64,000 bases of DNA from positions 1,116,001-1,180,000 of the forward strand of contig NZ_CP121473.1 of assembly GCF_033954455.1 (NCBI RefSeq), given 5' to 3'. The stretch comes from Thiorhodovibrio litoralis (GTDB lineage Bacteria; Pseudomonadota; Gammaproteobacteria; Chromatiales; Chromatiaceae). The translations under genes and the position numbers were made by a program. The notes below the pieces were generated by a model, which worked only from the letters and a program-made list of their open reading frames with translations, was not told the DNA's origin and searched no databases. Position 1 is the first letter of the stretch, and each line of letters begins with the position of its first letter. This document shows positions 63,299 to 64,000 of the stretch, one piece after another.

Positions 63299-64000
63299 TC
63301 AAGCGGGATCAGTCTCCGGTGTCTTCAGCGTCACCAACTCCTCGGCGCTGACCGGATGGATGGCGACAGTGTTGTCGAGGTCGGCCTTGGTGGCGCCCAT
63401 TTTTAGCGCCACGGCAAAGCCCTGGAGCATCTCATCCACACCATCACCAATCATGTGAATGCCTAAAATGCGCTCTTCCGGACCAGCGCAGACCAGTTTC
63501 ATCGCGGTGCGCGGGCCTTGTTTGTTGAGCGCATAGCGCATCGGCGTGAATTCGGTCTTGTAGATGGTGATCTTCTCGTTCGAGCTCTCGCGGGCGGCGG
63601 CTTCAGTTATGCCGACGCTGCCAACCGGCGGATGGGCGAAGACCACGGTCGGAATGTTGCTGTAGTCCAAATGCCGATCGGGCATGCCGCCGAACAGACG
63701 GTCGGCCAGGCGGCGACCGGCGGCGATGGCCACGGGTGTGAGTGGTGCGCGGCCGGTGATGTCGCCGAGGGCATAGATGCCATCGACCTTGGTGTTTTGA
63801 TACTTGTCGGTGGCGATGATGCCGCCTTTTTCCAGTTCGATGCCCACAGCCTCAAGATTCAGATCGCGAGTGTTGGGGGTGCGACCGATGGCCCAGATGA
63901 TGGTGTTGAAGCCGTCAAGCACCTGATCATCGCGTGAGCGGATGGCGAGGCTGTCGCCTTGTTGCTCCAGGGATGCCACGGCGAAGGGCAGATGGCTTTT
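63299..64000 (-). CDS. gor: Glutathione-disulfide reductase, N-terminus off window
   Basis: The C-terminal 233 codons of a flavin disulfide reductase; the gene continues beyond base 64000. Visible parts are the NADP-domain end ([12 protein letters not shown]), the FAD motif [23 protein letters not shown] and the dimer domain with [16 protein letters not shown] and the catalytic [11 protein letters not shown] (the HPT-SEE position reads HPVSAEE). The combination TPVAIAAGR plus HPVSAEE fits glutathione reductase better than Lpd or mercuric reductase. Convergent with the YbhN-like gene, 2 bases apart. Confidence 0.88.
   Translation of the reverse strand, partial: KSHLPFAVASLEQQGDSLAIRSRDDQVLDGFNTIIWAIGRTPNTRDLNLEAVGIELEKGGIIATDKYQNTKVDGIYALGDITGRAPLTPVAIAAGRRLADRLFGGMPDRHLDYSNIPTVVFAHPPVGSVGITEAAARESSNEKITIYKTEFTPMRYALNKQGPRTAMKLVCAGPEERILGIHMIGDGVDEMLQGFAVALKMGATKADLDNTVAIHPVSAEELVTLKTPETDPA

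Overview
The window is GC-rich, densely coded DNA from a Gram-negative bacterium. A homodimer-type AceE/AceF/Lpd pyruvate dehydrogenase, soluble transhydrogenase SthA, TamA/TamB, OpgH, PBP1A and a LpxL-like acyltransferase all point to a gammaproteobacterium. A purple-sulfur-bacterium relative (Chromatiales) is my guess. No photosynthesis or sulfur-oxidation gene is present to prove it.

Layout. (1) 1-6849, minus strand: one tight gene train of a lipoprotein, OpgH glucosyltransferase, an MDR dehydrogenase lacking the usual zinc site, a diverged pterin-synthase (QueD/PTPS) protein, a GT4 glycosyltransferase, a methyltransferase, and the ATPase and binding lipoprotein of an osmoprotectant-type ABC importer. 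(2) 6850-8960: a scarred region around tRNA-Met with remnants of an RHH antitoxin, a P-type ATPase and a chemoreceptor, plus two small genes. (3) 8961-15340: the pyruvate dehydrogenase operon with an inserted 74-aa coiled-coil gene. (4) 15975-34951: a two-partner secretion locus with four tandem TpsA exoproteins, one TpsB transporter and one secreted TPR-CHAT (caspase-like) protein. A decayed TpsA fragment and a GNAT gene lie beyond it. (5) 35953-40271: a membrane Ser/Thr kinase, an OmpA-family protein and SthA. (6) 40464-42891: a ureA-ureB-ureC operon whose UreC is intact as a reading frame but has lost most nickel ligands and the active-site flap. (7) 42991-49500: PBP1A, a secreted coiled-coil protein, FliW, a DUF808 protein and twin 34-aa membrane peptides. 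(8) 49508-55386: an oxygen-sensor-like diguanylate cyclase, an ABC1/UbiB kinase, cytochrome b561, a small anchored protein and glucokinase. (9) 55393-63296: TamA, TamB, LpxL-like and YbhN-like genes, overlapping or nearly so, followed by a convergent partial glutathione reductase.

The strongest candidates for undescribed biology are the nickel-site-less urease-like operon, the four-cargo TPS/CHAT locus with evidence of gene conversion and nested repeat expansion, the twin 34-aa peptides, the pterin/glycosyl/methyl cluster, and two small-protein genes that share an 18-bp promoter element.
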